A DNA stretch of 64,000 bases from JAMZMI01 sp039970095 (GCA_039970095.1 JBDVMP010000082.1:1-64000), one strand, 5' to 3'. Positions 44,201 to 51,495 are shown, counted from the first letter of the stretch. Numbers and translations are program-made. The notes: generated by a model not told the origin, from the letters alone.

Positions 44201-46618
44201 CTGATCATCCACATCAAAATCACCGGTTTCTTCCCCATCTATTGCAGCAAAGAGGTTGTAGGCCGTTCCTACCATGAACACCATGGATTCACCAGTGAAT
44301 GGACTTCCGAATTTATCTGTAATATCAGTCTCATCCTTGATCACAACTTTGATAGCACCATCTCCAGATAGACCATTTATGGTAAGACTGTACAACTCCT
44401 CAGATCCCGATAAACTAGCAAGGTTTCCAGTCGCATTGCCAAAGAGTGTAAGTTCGAAATCATCAAGAGTTAACCCAATAACAGGTTCTCTAAATTCGAT
44501 ATCAATAGTAGCTGCATCCGCGGAAGGGTTATAATCTTCTGAAGCATCAAAAGAGAGAATAGAAGGTGCCCGATTTAGGGAATAGCTATAGACGATCTCA
44601 TCGGTACCAATCACGTACATCCAGTCACCAAGATCGCTAAAACCGATTCCGTACATGTTGTCCTCTTTATCTGTGGTAGAGCGGGCAAATTCTTCTCTGT
44701 ATACGGCTGTAGACAGATCATTTAGAGTGGTCATCTCAACTGTATGTATCACCTCTCCTGTAGTACCCACCACGATCATAAATCTACCGTCAAGTACTAT
44801 CTCCAGGTCTCTTACAGCAGTTTCGTATTGGTTGATTTCATATTCGACACCAGAAGCTGTGATAGACGTGATGTCATAAGGTGCTGCAAGGTCATATTCG
44901 GCAATGACATCTATAGACCCTTCTCGGGCGATGAATACTTTCATCCCGTCAGAGGAGAAATCAAACCCATCATTTGCGGTATTGGCCGGTGATACTGCTG
45001 TGCTTTTCACAAAACTAGCAGTGGAAACATCATAAGGAGTTGTAAGGCTGAATTCTGAAATACCGTCAACTGACTCACCTAGCACAAAAAGTTTTGACCC
45101 ATCAGACTCAAAGCTCATTCCCGTCGCTGTATTTTCTATTCCTGTCAGGCTAAGCGCTTCGGCATCTCCATCATAGGTGGCTGTGCTCACATCATAAGGA
45201 GTGGCCATGGTAAACTCCAAAACTTTATCTTCTGAAGCATCTAAAACAAATAGTTTGGTACCATCATCGTTGACCTTCACATCGCGATTTGAACTAGCGC
45301 CACTCACGGTTTCGTTCACATCGAAGGTGCTGCTATTGCTTGCTGAGAGCACATTGAATGCTGAGCCAATAGCCTGTGGAGTGCCATCCGTAAAGCCTCC
45401 TGAAAGCTTTAATCCAGTGTAATCCTTCACCCCTCCGCTGGTAGCTTCCTTGATATCTATTTTAAGGGAACCGACACCCGTAACATTGGAAAAATCAACA
45501 TAATATGTGGTGGCACTAGAACTTGTCAGGCTGTATGGAGAGATGGATACATTGCCATAGGTTACCGTTCCGGTTTTCACTATGGTCATGTTTCTGGTAC
45601 CAAAACCGGTCACGTTTTCACTAAAGGTGACCCGAAAACGCACATCCGATTTATCTGGGTTGTTGTTGCCATCGGTGATAACCGAAGATGTGGTCGGGTA
45701 TCCATTGAAGCCATATTGGGAAAGACTATTCGTAACATTGTCAAGAACTAACAGGGTTTTATCATACCTATTGATCGCTATTGCCTCTACCTGAGTGCCC
45801 GAGATACTGAACCCTGTCACACCTTCGGCAGTAGATACTTCGTAAGGATCAGGGAGATAAAACTCAGCAATCTCATCTGAACCAAAGCCTGCAACAAATA
45901 ACCGAGAGCCGTTGGCATTAAAAGCAAAACCTGTTGGGTTGGTTTCGGAAAGCAATAGCTCATTTGCTGAGCCACCAGGGCTAGGCGTAGAAGAATCAAA
46001 AAGGAATGGTGTAGATAATTCGAACTCATAAATCTTTCTGGTATTCTCTGCAAGAACGTAAGCTTTAGTTCCATCACCGTTGAATTGGATGTCTTGAGGT
46101 TCAGTAAATCCAACAATGTTTCTGCGCTCGATACTAGACCGTCTTGCTGTGGATAGATCATATGCCGTAGGTAAGTACAGAATGTTGATATAATCATCAT
46201 CTACACCCCCTTCACCAACAAAATACAAATAGGTGCCATCATCGTTAAAGGCAAGTCCTGTAATATCGTCCACATCGTATCTGTCCTCTGTGGTGGTTCC
46301 CATTGTCTTTATATTGAGTACAAAGTTGGCATCACCAGATGAAAAGCTTTCACTAGCAGATATCGTACTCGAAACGCTATATTCATAAATCGAAGAATTG
46401 CCAGCTATAAAGGCACGCGTATTATTCTTAGCCCAAATAACTGCCCTGGGATCTGAGGTAGGCATACTGTATGTTTGGACATTTGTATCATCAGCTGCAG
46501 TAGAAATCTGGGCACGAACGGGTACCACAATCAGACATAGCAAGGCAACAAAGAGTGCACAAAGCATATTGTACTTGCAAAGAATTGATCCTTTTGTGAT
46601 TATTGGTGAATTTTTCAT
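35237..46618 (-). CDS. Giant multi-domain adhesin with T9SS C-terminal sorting domain
   Basis: About 3,793 residues from ATG 46618 (MKNSPII), with a signal peptide ending VPVRAQ. Three tiers are seen. (1) Bases 46500 to about 42090: four modules, each a run of propeller-like repeats of the type FNxDGTKLFV...YxLSTPYDISTA followed by an Ig-like domain with a calcium-loop-like segment (EPVIGLTLDDFEL). (2) 42090-39650: eight Ig-like repeats of about 100 residues with FSEAVxGFDNxDITVxNG and NAG near the end. (3) 39650-35690: MBG/YGX-type repeats (ADDQxxxYGExNPxLTI), including four composite units of about 245 residues. The end is a T9SS type A domain (YPNPTVEYFKVEAAL, ending LIKQ). It would be exported and anchored through T9SS and act in adhesion or gliding; carbohydrate binding is not shown. 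Confidence 0.93.
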   Translation of the reverse strand: MKNSPIITKGSILCKYNMLCALFVALLCLIVVPVRAQISTAADDTNVQTYSMPTSDPRAVIWAKNNTRAFIAGNSSIYEYSVSSTISASESFSSGDANFVLNIKTMGTTTEDRYDVDDITGLAFNDDGTYLYFVGEGGVDDDYINILYLPTAYDLSTARRSSIERRNIVGFTEPQDIQFNGDGTKAYVLAENTRKIYEFELSTPFLFDSSTPSPGGSANELLLSETNPTGFAFNANGSRLFVAGFGSDEIAEFYLPDPYEVSTAEGVTGFSISGTQVEAIAINRYDKTLLVLDNVTNSLSQYGFNGYPTTSSVITDGNNNPDKSDVRFRVTFSENVTGFGTRNMTIVKTGTVTYGNVSISPYSLTSSSATTYYVDFSNVTGVGSLKIDIKEATSGGVKDYTGLKLSGGFTDGTPQAIGSAFNVLSASNSSTFDVNETVSGASSNRDVKVNDDGTKLFVLDASEDKVLEFTMATPYDVSTATYDGDAEALSLTGIENTATGMSFESDGSKLFVLGESVDGISEFSLTTPYDVSTASFVKSTAVSPANTANDGFDFSSDGMKVFIAREGSIDVIAEYDLAAPYDITSITASGVEYEINQYETAVRDLEIVLDGRFMIVVGTTGEVIHTVEMTTLNDLSTAVYREEFARSTTDKEDNMYGIGFSDLGDWMYVIGTDEIVYSYSLNRAPSILSFDASEDYNPSADAATIDIEFREPVIGLTLDDFELTLFGNATGNLASLSGSEELYSLTINGLSGDGAIKVVIKDETDITDKFGSPFTGESMVFMVGTAYNLFAAIDGEETGDFDVDDQDTSPRDIEFNNDGSKMFINGDASNFVYEYNLSALFDVNTASLAVGESLESTEISSVTNLEFSADGYKLFLRNGGNSSILEYTLTAPYDISTAQYQGAGESLDVSGNNAFTFNDTGSMLYSVSGSSIKQYSLSTPFDVSSGVYQEGEDLDGSFYYVSDIVFDRTGQRLFIVNYLRPYAVITYWLSTPYDISTGVRDDDLEYETPDQTYAIAFDNYGSRFYTLTSNDFVYQYNLNLEPEVVSFEEVSSETADYAMELHFSEPVSGVDNSDFEFTNSDGVSVSVWSVYAQQTLATISVNALGDGVLQADLKESETAIVDFGGTELAEGATGPTVVVGSAFDVSEATYLGLENSYTFTEETSTESFTFNNDGSKMYVTGTSSDDLHEYNLSVAYDLTTVTFGQTFDLDIGNPTEITFNAEGTKLFVLNTYREISEFSLSTPFDISSASYAGVDDSYVVYSQDTSPKGIAFNADGTIMYMLGDSGNDINTYSLSTPYDINKATALGSEYSFSINSEESSPRDLQFSPDGKRLLVVGNSGLDISQYTLSSAWDVTTATYLGDEELLDLSADLTSPGSIAFSADGTKLFVLSEDTGIVHSYDLNSAPAAASFTLASEYPKNYAEAHYVLTFDEPITGLTADDLEIISTGTASAEIYDITSAGGVENVNYYIRLVSISGVGSVALNLKDTDTDIIDLAGKELETSLMSEVHDVDRVPPTATITIDDAALKIGDTPTLTITFSEEVEGFENTDLILPNGTVSALATTDNLTFTATYTPDSDIEEAENIITIDMSELTDLAGNAGETDASTDNFEIDTKRPTGSFSVMNINEIDSYGMYALYFSENVLGINTANMITQNFEFVSIQAYAQSIDMELSIPAESEELINTLSFDMTTITDEAGNAGEGILVSSNFTVDMKAPTHTIEIADDQLSIGESTTATFTFSEPVKSYGLTLANFFAPNATVSDLSFVEESTVLTVVITPVADAQDYENELYTDGYFADLQNNDYFNSSSVKSANYIVDNIRPGVTVDLDDVSIITGETAEVTFTFTEAVNGFDNADITLENGTLSDVETADEGLTFTAIFTPTVGVEDATNVISVDNTGYSDAVGNAGEGSSVSPNFEINTVVPTLTISIDDANLILDETATITFIFSEAVTGFDNDDITVSNGNLSAVSSLDGGITFTATFTPTELIEALENVISVDNTGFEDLTGNAGFGTSESENFIIDGVIPTSNVSMSDDGLIADESSLVTFTFSEYVEGFDNDDISAPFGTLTEVISEDEGLTYTATFTPTADVEPEGDFFVTVENAGVADLRGNAGAGTSSGPSYDIETLRPTLSVTLSDDLLTVGETMEVTFTFSESVYGFDNEDITVTDGTLTDVATEDDVVFTAVFTPTNDLEADEIVITTRDGAVKDDSGNLIIGVVSSPDFEIDTKNPSLIISIDDLKLLEAETATITFEFSEVVMGFTEEDVIVENGQIGMISALDNTTFTAVFTPDEEVAEIDNVISVEGASFTDLAGNAGGESSDSESFEINTVIPVITFEALEAVTYGDDSFDLIASSSSGLTVTFESSNPEVATIEGTSVTIMSAGNTTITASQAGNDDVNAAIVVEQPLIVNQALITVTADDQTKIYGESNPELSFVYSGLVLEEDESVIDGAPSITTLADEISPVGEYELTVAGGVDDNYAFEYVTGTLTITKAALMATADDQSKTYGADNPELTIAYSGFVNGDDASDITEPAISTSATVASGVGTYPITLSDGSAANYIIESTDAILTVSVADLVVSADNQTRAYGEENPTLTINYDGFVLGETEADLDVVPAISTEANMSSDVGEYAITVSGAQDANYSITFEQGTLSIQKADQVIDFATVSEIDLLNENTIELTASASSEMEVVFSLISGDGSIVGSVFTANASGTFVVEASQDGDGNYNAASVAQTFNVNDSRKDSQTIAFGELEDKIYGDLPFTLSATASSALGVIYSATGPVSLEGDEVTIIGTGEVTITATQNGDDTFNPAPSVSQSFAVAKAILTATAGDQTSTFGEAIPDLTISYAGFVGSDNSSDLDVLPTSATTATVGSDAGDYEVTVSGGNDDNYEMTYVSGLLTIEKANQTIEFATVEEIDLLNENTIALSATASTGLDVAFALIQGDGSLVGNMLTANSSGTFIVEASQAGNENYNAVSISQSFNVNDSRKDEQSITFADLADKTYGDEPFSISAVASSELEVTFSAEGPVSVTGNEITILGAGEVIITAAQAGDDTYNPAPSVAQAFVVEKASLTATADDKTTTYGVEIPELTIDYAGFVGADAIADIDELPTAATTATMGSDAGTYEITVSGGNDDNYQFEFIAGQLTIEKSDQSITFSAIEGIDIATQTTVNLIATASSDLAVEFSLTSGDGSIDGDVLTVNSTGTFFIEASQAGNTNYNAASAVQTFNVNDSGKTDQTISFGELADKVYGDAPFDISATATSSLAVHFTATGPVSILDNEVTITGAGEVTITASQTGDDTFNPASSLSQSFNIEKAILTATVGDQASTFGEAIPDLTISYAGFVGSDNSGDLDVLPTASTNAVEGSDVGNYEIIVSGGSDDNYEFTYVSGSLAIAKADQTITFEAIDDIDIANVSSITLSATTTSDLGITYTLVQGDGSITGNELTVNSTGTYIVEASQAGNNNYNAALNVGQIFNVTDSQKTAQSITFESLEDKTYGEVFTLGAQASSGLSVSYSVASGPATLSGAEVSITGVGDITIVATQAGDETFNPAASVSQTLAVAKASLTAAADDQTITYGDDIPELTITYQGFVSGDSASDLDEQPLSSTVATSASDAGEYAITLAGGASANYEITLADGSLTVNKASAAITISDLEFDADGTGKVPTITTDPADLNFTVTYDGASTAPSAAGSYEVVVTIDETNYMGSASATLVLNEVLATLQALNIRTYPNPTVEYFKVEAALDLQFEVYSMSGILELVSETNKQTDVSSLAEGVYLIRVLDAKGKVVKTQQLIKQ
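35690..39650 (-). repeat. MBG/YGX and composite repeat array inside the adhesin
   Basis: Four tandem composite units of about 740 bases lie between roughly 35,900 and 38,900. Alternate units match best: 36612 and 38094 begin near-identical stretches exactly 1,482 bases apart (494 codons), consistent with duplication of a two-unit block. The upper part of the array holds single YGX repeats. Repetition is at amino-acid level for most of the length and near nucleotide identity in places. Confidence 0.8.
39650..42095 (-). repeat. Eight tandem Ig-like domains inside the adhesin
   Basis: Units of about 100 codons share FSEAVxGFDNxDITVxNG, FTATFTP and ISVDNTGxxDxxGNAG. The second and third (VMNINEIDSYGMYALYFSENV and IADDQLSIGESTTATFTFSE) are the most divergent. 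Open frames on the plus strand here are mirror images of this repetitive code. Confidence 0.8.
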
Positions 46619-46740
46619 AGGCGGGAGAATTAATCTCATTGTCGTATAGCGTTTTTAACAGTATAGAAACCCAGGCATGACTTTAGCGTCAGCAATGGTT
46701 GTGTTAAAATGCTAATGGAAAGTGGTAGCCTACTAAAAAA

Positions 46741-46771
46741 TGTGGTGAATGAACGGGATTTTGTGGTGAAT
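46741..46771 (-). promoter_or_regulatory. Candidate LytTR operator upstream of the adhesin
   Basis: A perfect 10-base direct repeat (minus strand ATTCACCACA) occurs at 46762-46771 and 46741-46750, start to start 21 bases apart, 123 bases upstream of the adhesin ATG. Two direct repeats about two helical turns apart is the known geometry of LytTR sites (AgrA, ComE). The sequence itself does not match those consensus half-sites. Confidence 0.4.
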
Positions 46772-46806
46772 AGAACAGCTGAAGGGAGACACCCTGGACC
46801 TTGATG

Positions 46807-48512
46807 TTAATAATCAAAATCCAAACCTAACCGCTCCTTCATCTCTTTGAGCGCCGGATTTTGCTCCGCCATATATTCGAACTTATCCTTACTTGTGTAG
46901 AGCTTTTTGGCCGTCTCCTGCTCTTTTACTTCTTTTTCTATGAGGAGCAATGTGTTTTTCAGTTCTGTCCTCAGGTGCTGAACGATGTATTGCTCTGCTC
47001 GTTCCAGAATGTTAGTTTCCAGGGGACTGGCCAAAGAAATGAGTGCATTATGCTCTCCAGATTTTCTTATCGGGCGATTGAGAATAAGTTGCTCCATCTC
47101 ACTCACTCCATCAGCCGTACGCTTTTCTTTGAAAGAGATCCAAGCCTCTTGCAATTGTGCTTCGCTAAATGGTGTTGTAAGGATTTCTTCCTTTTCTTCT
47201 TCGGCCTCAGACTCCTCCTTTTTCTTTTTCCTGTTGAAAATACTAGGAGTCTCCTTCGGTTCGGCGGCTGGCTTGCTTACCGGAATGGTAGGAGTTTTTA
47301 CGGCTGGCTTTTCAATCGATGGTTCTGAAGTGGCTGGTATAGGTGTGGGTGCCTGAGTTGGCTTATGGCTCGTTACGGCAGCTGGCTGTTCGCTTACGCT
47401 ACTTTTTTTTTTGCCCCGTCTGCGGAGCTTCCATTGCTGGACAGTTTGATAGCCTTATTGAGGTTGGCCAGCTTCATCAGGCAAAGTTCTACGTGCAGAC
47501 GTTGATTTTTGCTTGCCTTGTAGCTCAGGTCGCACTGGTTCATCATATTGAGACCAGAAAGAAGATATGAATTGCTCAATGCCTGAGATTGTTCCTGGTA
47601 TTTCTTTTTCAGGTTTTCAGGCACATCCAGCAGCGAGAGTGTCTCTGGGTTTTTACATACCAGCAGATTTCGAAAATGCTCCTGAAGCCCCACCAGAAAA
47701 TTGTGCCCGTCAAAGCCATTTCTCAGGATTTCATCAAAAATGAGCAACGCGCCAGACATGTTTTCATCTTTGAAAAAGTCCCCAACCTTAAAGTAATAGT
47801 CGTAATCAAGAATATGTAAATTCTTGATTGTGTTTTGATACGTGATCTTATTGTCAGACGAGAACGTCACAATCAAATCGAAGATTGAGAGCGCATCCCG
47901 CAATGCTCCATCGGCTTTTTGGGCGATCAAGTGCAATGCCTCTTCTTCTGCTTGAATGCCTTCAGTTTCAGCAATTTTTTGTAGCTGCTTTACTATATCT
48001 ATTATTTCAATCCTATTGAAGTCATAAATCTGACATCTGGAAAGAATAGTGGGGAGAACCTTGTGCTTTTCTGTAGTAGCCAAAATGAAAATGGCGTAAG
48101 ATGGTGGCTCCTCCAGTGTCTTCAAAAACGCATTGAAGGCCGCCGTGGATAGCATGTGAACCTCATCTATGATATAGACTTTGAACTTGCCTTCCTGAGG
48201 TGGGTAGCGCACCTGATCAATTAGGTTTCGGATATCATCCACCGAATTATTGGAGGCGGCATCTAGTTCGTAGATATTGAAATTGCTCGTTTGTGCATCG
48301 CCACCTTCTGCTTCGAAACCATTCACCATACGTGAAAGAATCCGTGCACAGGTGGTTTTACCAACGCCTCGTGGACCGCAGAAAAGCAATGCCTGAGCCA
48401 GGTGATTGTTATCTATGGCGTTCTTGAGCGTAGTGGTGATGTGCTCCTGCCCCACTACTTCTTCAAACCCAAGCGGTCTGTATTTACGTGCCGATACTAC
48501 AAACGATTCCAT
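46807..48512 (-). CDS. dnaX: DNA polymerase III gamma/tau subunit, tau made by frameshift at an A10 tract
   Basis: The first frame (48512 to 47394) gives a 372-residue gamma-like protein with Walker A GPRGVGKT (46-53), DEVH (116-119) and the AAA+ body, ending KKKVA-stop. At 47412-47403 the mRNA strand has ten A residues. Shifting one base back there joins the frame that stays open to 46807, giving a tau of about 568 residues with a proline-rich linker, a basic patch NRKKKKEESEAEEEKEE and the C-terminal domain QEAWISFKEKRTADGVSEMEQL. This matches programmed slippage known for Thermus and E. coli dnaX. The four-Cys zinc module of most DnaX proteins is absent between residues 58 and 85. Clamp loader, cytoplasm. 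Confidence 0.93.
47403..47412 (-). other. A10 slippery tract of dnaX
   Basis: Ten consecutive A residues on the coding strand, reached as GCA-AAA-AAA-AAA. The zero frame meets a stop two codons later (GTA GCG TAA); the -1 frame reads on through the tau tail. A long pure A run is the signature of transcriptional slippage rather than a structure-dependent ribosomal shift; no convincing stem-loop is seen downstream. Confidence 0.8.
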
Positions 48513-48601
48513 CAGGCTTGCAAGATAAAAAACTAACCCGTTTTGGATAGGGAATCTGGAGAGATAATTATTAAACTTGAAACATCAAAAATACCTCAGT
48601 C

Positions 48602-49660
48602 ATGACTAAACCAAAAATCGGCGGTATTCTGCAAATTGGAGTTGGCGTAACGGACATGCCCAAGATGAGAAGCTGGTATCACCAACACTTAAAATTCTCC
48701 GCTCAGGTTCTGGAAGAAAAAGCCATCACGGGACTGATGAAAGTTTACACTGGTGGCGAAGCACACGAACGTCAGGCGGCCATCATCATGAATATGGCTG
48801 GAGGCGGAGGGCTTGAAGTCTGGCAATATTTGAGCCGCGAACCCAAGCAACCATCTCAAAAACCTCAGCTAGGAGATTTGGGAATCTTTGCCATTAGGCT
48901 AAAAACACCTGATTTGGCATCAACCAGAAGGATACTGGAGCAGTCAAAACCAACCGCACGGCAAATGGGTCTATCTGGCAAAAAAGGCTTCTTCTTTGCT
49001 GACCCTGTGGGAAACTATTTTCACGTCTCTGAGGGCGATGACTACTATGGCAAGCCACAGCTGACTTCTGGTGCATGTGGAGCGATCATTGGATGTAGCA
49101 ATCTGGAAAAGTCCATTCAGTTTTACACAGAGGTATTGGGTTTTGAATTGACAAAACAAACAGAACCCGAAAGCGTGGAGGCTTTTGAAAATTTACCAGG
49201 AGGCAATCATACTTTCAAAAGAGCGTACTTAACAAAACCAAAACCCACCATTGGTGGGTTTTCCAATTTTCTGGGAGCAACTGAGATTGAGCTGATTCAG
49301 GCTACTGACTATACGGGAGTAAATATGTACGAAGGTCGGTATTGGGGTGACCCAGGGTTTATTCATCTCTGTTTTGATGTGAAAGATATGGACAGTTTGA
49401 AGTCCCACTGTGAGGAGCAGGGATATCCGTTTGTTTTGGACAGTTTCGACACTGAAAGTGGCCAGAGTTTCAATATGGGCAATGTGACCAGCAGAGTAGC
49501 ATATATAGATGATCCGGATGGCACGGCTATTGAGTTTGTGGAAACACATAAACTGCCACTCGTCCCAAAACTTGGTATCTCTGTTGATTTACAAGGCAAA
49601 CAAAAGGATGTGCCGGGCTGGGTTTATAAGTTGATTAGATTGAATAGGGTGAAGGATTGA
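48602..49660 (+). CDS. Two-domain VOC (glyoxalase/dioxygenase-like) protein
   Basis: 352 residues with two vicinal-oxygen-chelate repeats. The first (about 8-145) begins ILQIGVGVTDMPKMRSWYHQHLKF and ends FADPVGNYFHVSE; the second (about 160-320) begins GAIIGCSNLEKSIQFYTEVLGFEL and ends YIDDPDGTAIEFVETH. Paired His/Glu metal ligands expected for VOC enzymes are plausible in the second half (HLCFDV, EFVE). Reaction unknown; could be a dioxygenase or isomerase. Stand-alone gene. Confidence 0.85.
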   Translation: MTKPKIGGILQIGVGVTDMPKMRSWYHQHLKFSAQVLEEKAITGLMKVYTGGEAHERQAAIIMNMAGGGGLEVWQYLSREPKQPSQKPQLGDLGIFAIRLKTPDLASTRRILEQSKPTARQMGLSGKKGFFFADPVGNYFHVSEGDDYYGKPQLTSGACGAIIGCSNLEKSIQFYTEVLGFELTKQTEPESVEAFENLPGGNHTFKRAYLTKPKPTIGGFSNFLGATEIELIQATDYTGVNMYEGRYWGDPGFIHLCFDVKDMDSLKSHCEEQGYPFVLDSFDTESGQSFNMGNVTSRVAYIDDPDGTAIEFVETHKLPLVPKLGISVDLQGKQKDVPGWVYKLIRLNRVKD

Positions 49661-49906
49661 GAAAAATCAAATCCCTCACACCTGTGAATACAAGCATCCA
49701 ATCAGGAACATCTATCCACAACTCATTGGAATGGAACTCCTGCCTGCGCAGGAAGGACGAACGAGTTCAACCCCGTCATGCCTGTCCCGATAGCTATCGG
49801 GACAGGCATCCCACACAGAAGATCATACCATGTCCTCAATTTCGGGATAGAGGTCTCTCATGGTAGGGTTTAAATCCTTTATTAGTTGATCTTTCCAGGC
49901 ACTTTT
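49661..49906. other. Intergenic region with a REP-type double hairpin
   Basis: 246 bases with no gene between the convergent VOC and CotH genes. The only structure is the pair of hairpins at 49738-49809. Confidence 0.6.
49738..49809. repeat. REP-type element with two hairpins
   Basis: A 6-bp hairpin TCCTGC-CTGC-GCAGGA (49738-49753) is followed 24 bases later by a perfect 32-bp palindrome (49778-49809) whose core TCCCGATAGCTATCGGGA also forms the rpsB-tsf terminator. It lies between convergent genes, the usual REP location. Confidence 0.7.
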
Positions 49907-51262
49907 TTATTCTAAATAAGCATCCACATCATCGTTTCTATTCTGCACATGGGTGTTGAGCGTACTGATGGCTCCTGAAAAGTTTCCCCCTTCCATGGCG
50001 GCATAGCTACTCAACAATGTCTCATATGAGGCAAACAAGGAGCTCATTTGAGTTGGAGTAAAGTTTTCATCCGTGAACTGTCTCACGTAGCTTTGATACT
50101 GAGTTTGATAATCATCTACATCTATAACGTATCTAATAAGCGGCCACTGGCTACTCACTTCTGACATAGACAGGCTGATGGCCCCTCCCATTTTTCCATC
50201 CTGTAAGGATTCGTTATTGTCCCACGGAATCCAAACCAGCTTGCCCAGGTCATTGTACAAGAAGTAATTGTGTGTCATCACACCGTAGGTATCCCAGTTT
50301 TGAATTACGGTGTTTACAGCCAAATATTTTAGATATTGATCTACATCAAAAATGGACTCCAAACTTGTTTTCCAGGCAGTTTCGTCAGCAGTGCGGGTAG
50401 CACTGTGCATCAGGTCATATAGGGCCCTCACATCTGAGTAGTCTCCTTCATCTTCATTGGTTTTGAGGTCCATCTCATCTTCATCAAATGTGCCATTGGC
50501 AAATGATGCAGCATCCCCATCTGGCTTGTACAGGTTACCGTCATTATCGGGAAATTGATCATCATAAACCGTATCATCTACCTCCTCAACAATTGTGTAA
50601 ACGCCTATAAAATTGGAACCATTGCCCCGATCCAAATAAACAGCACAAAATGAGGTATGCGCGGCTGGCACTCCAAATTCTCGAAATAAATCGGCGGCCA
50701 CTTTCTCACGCATGAAGGAATCATCGTCGTAATTGTTGCTCAAATTGAGCTGCTTGAAACCGTAAAACCGCTGATTCTTGATTACAGGGTAAGTATCTTC
50801 AAACTCATCGAAATCTAGCTTAAAGGGATATTTATCTGTATTGTTGGAATATGCGTTCTGTAATGTAGAGTTGCCTTTATACCTAATCCCGACCTGATAC
50901 CAATCTAGCCCCTCAAATGAGAATGTACATGGCACCCAAACAGGAGTGAAATCAATATCTGCTACTGCGTTACCCGGCCTTCCTCCAGTAGAACCTAGAT
51001 TTTCGTCTAAATCTGCCTGCATGGCTGACCAGTTTTCTGCGCTGATCGTGATATCTAATCGAAGAACTTCGTCATCCGGGAAAACCATTTCATAATCCGG
51101 ATCTACATCATTGCTGTGTGTAGCCTCCGACCAATCGGGTATTTCCAGTTCACCTGCATCAATCAGTTCAGGTTCCACCTGAGTTTCTTTGTCATTATCC
51201 TTGCCACAACTTGTCAGCAGAAACACCAATACACTTGCACGAAAAAATCCTCTTAGAGCCAT
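49907..51262 (-). CDS. CotH-kinase family lipoprotein
   Basis: 451 residues from ATG 51262; the signal ends in the lipobox LLTSC followed by GKDNDKE. The CotH-like kinase fold is indicated by YKGNSTLQNAY, the KQLNLSNNYDDDSFMREKVA segment, GVYTIVEEVDD, the NYFLYNDLGKLVWIPWDNNESL catalytic-region pattern and a C-terminal helical stretch. CotH proteins of Bacillus phosphorylate spore-coat proteins; bacterial outer-membrane homologues have unknown targets. This one is probably surface or periplasmic. The start upstream at 51304 is not used because it lacks a signal. Confidence 0.85.
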   Translation of the reverse strand: MALRGFFRASVLVFLLTSCGKDNDKETQVEPELIDAGELEIPDWSEATHSNDVDPDYEMVFPDDEVLRLDITISAENWSAMQADLDENLGSTGGRPGNAVADIDFTPVWVPCTFSFEGLDWYQVGIRYKGNSTLQNAYSNNTDKYPFKLDFDEFEDTYPVIKNQRFYGFKQLNLSNNYDDDSFMREKVAADLFREFGVPAAHTSFCAVYLDRGNGSNFIGVYTIVEEVDDTVYDDQFPDNDGNLYKPDGDAASFANGTFDEDEMDLKTNEDEGDYSDVRALYDLMHSATRTADETAWKTSLESIFDVDQYLKYLAVNTVIQNWDTYGVMTHNYFLYNDLGKLVWIPWDNNESLQDGKMGGAISLSMSEVSSQWPLIRYVIDVDDYQTQYQSYVRQFTDENFTPTQMSSLFASYETLLSSYAAMEGGNFSGAISTLNTHVQNRNDDVDAYLE

Positions 51263-51410
51263 AACTATTTTGTTGATCTTATACTTAAGACGGCAGAACT
51301 TCAATTTTCCCTCGAATAAATTATTATTATTTGAAATAAAGTATGGCGCTCAGTATAAAGTATATCATGAAAGTGCTGCAAACTAACCAATTAGCATAAT
51401 CTGGATTCTG

Positions 51411-51495
51411 ATTGCAGGCTAAGGCCAATAGCCCCGATAGAGGTGTCATCCCCGACCAGAGAGAGGGATATAGCCGAAATCGGGAAGTTGTGTTC
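51411..51495. repeat. REP-like block related to the one at 13616
   Basis: The block carries GGCCAATAGCCCCGATAG and CCGACCAGAGAGAGGGATAT, resembling in order and sequence the half-units AAACGGATAGCCC and CCAGGGATAGCAG at 13616-13735, in a GC-richer patch between genes. The match is by eye and imperfect. Confidence 0.35.

Noticed and set aside
46807..47154. A separate 115-residue gene downstream of dnaX
   Set aside because: Its frame continues upstream without a stop to the A10 tract, and the sequence is the tau C-terminal domain; it begins only at a chance TTG.
46985..47356. 123-residue plus-strand frame
   Set aside because: It is antisense to the low-complexity tau linker, with Ser/Phe-rich sequence and no start context.
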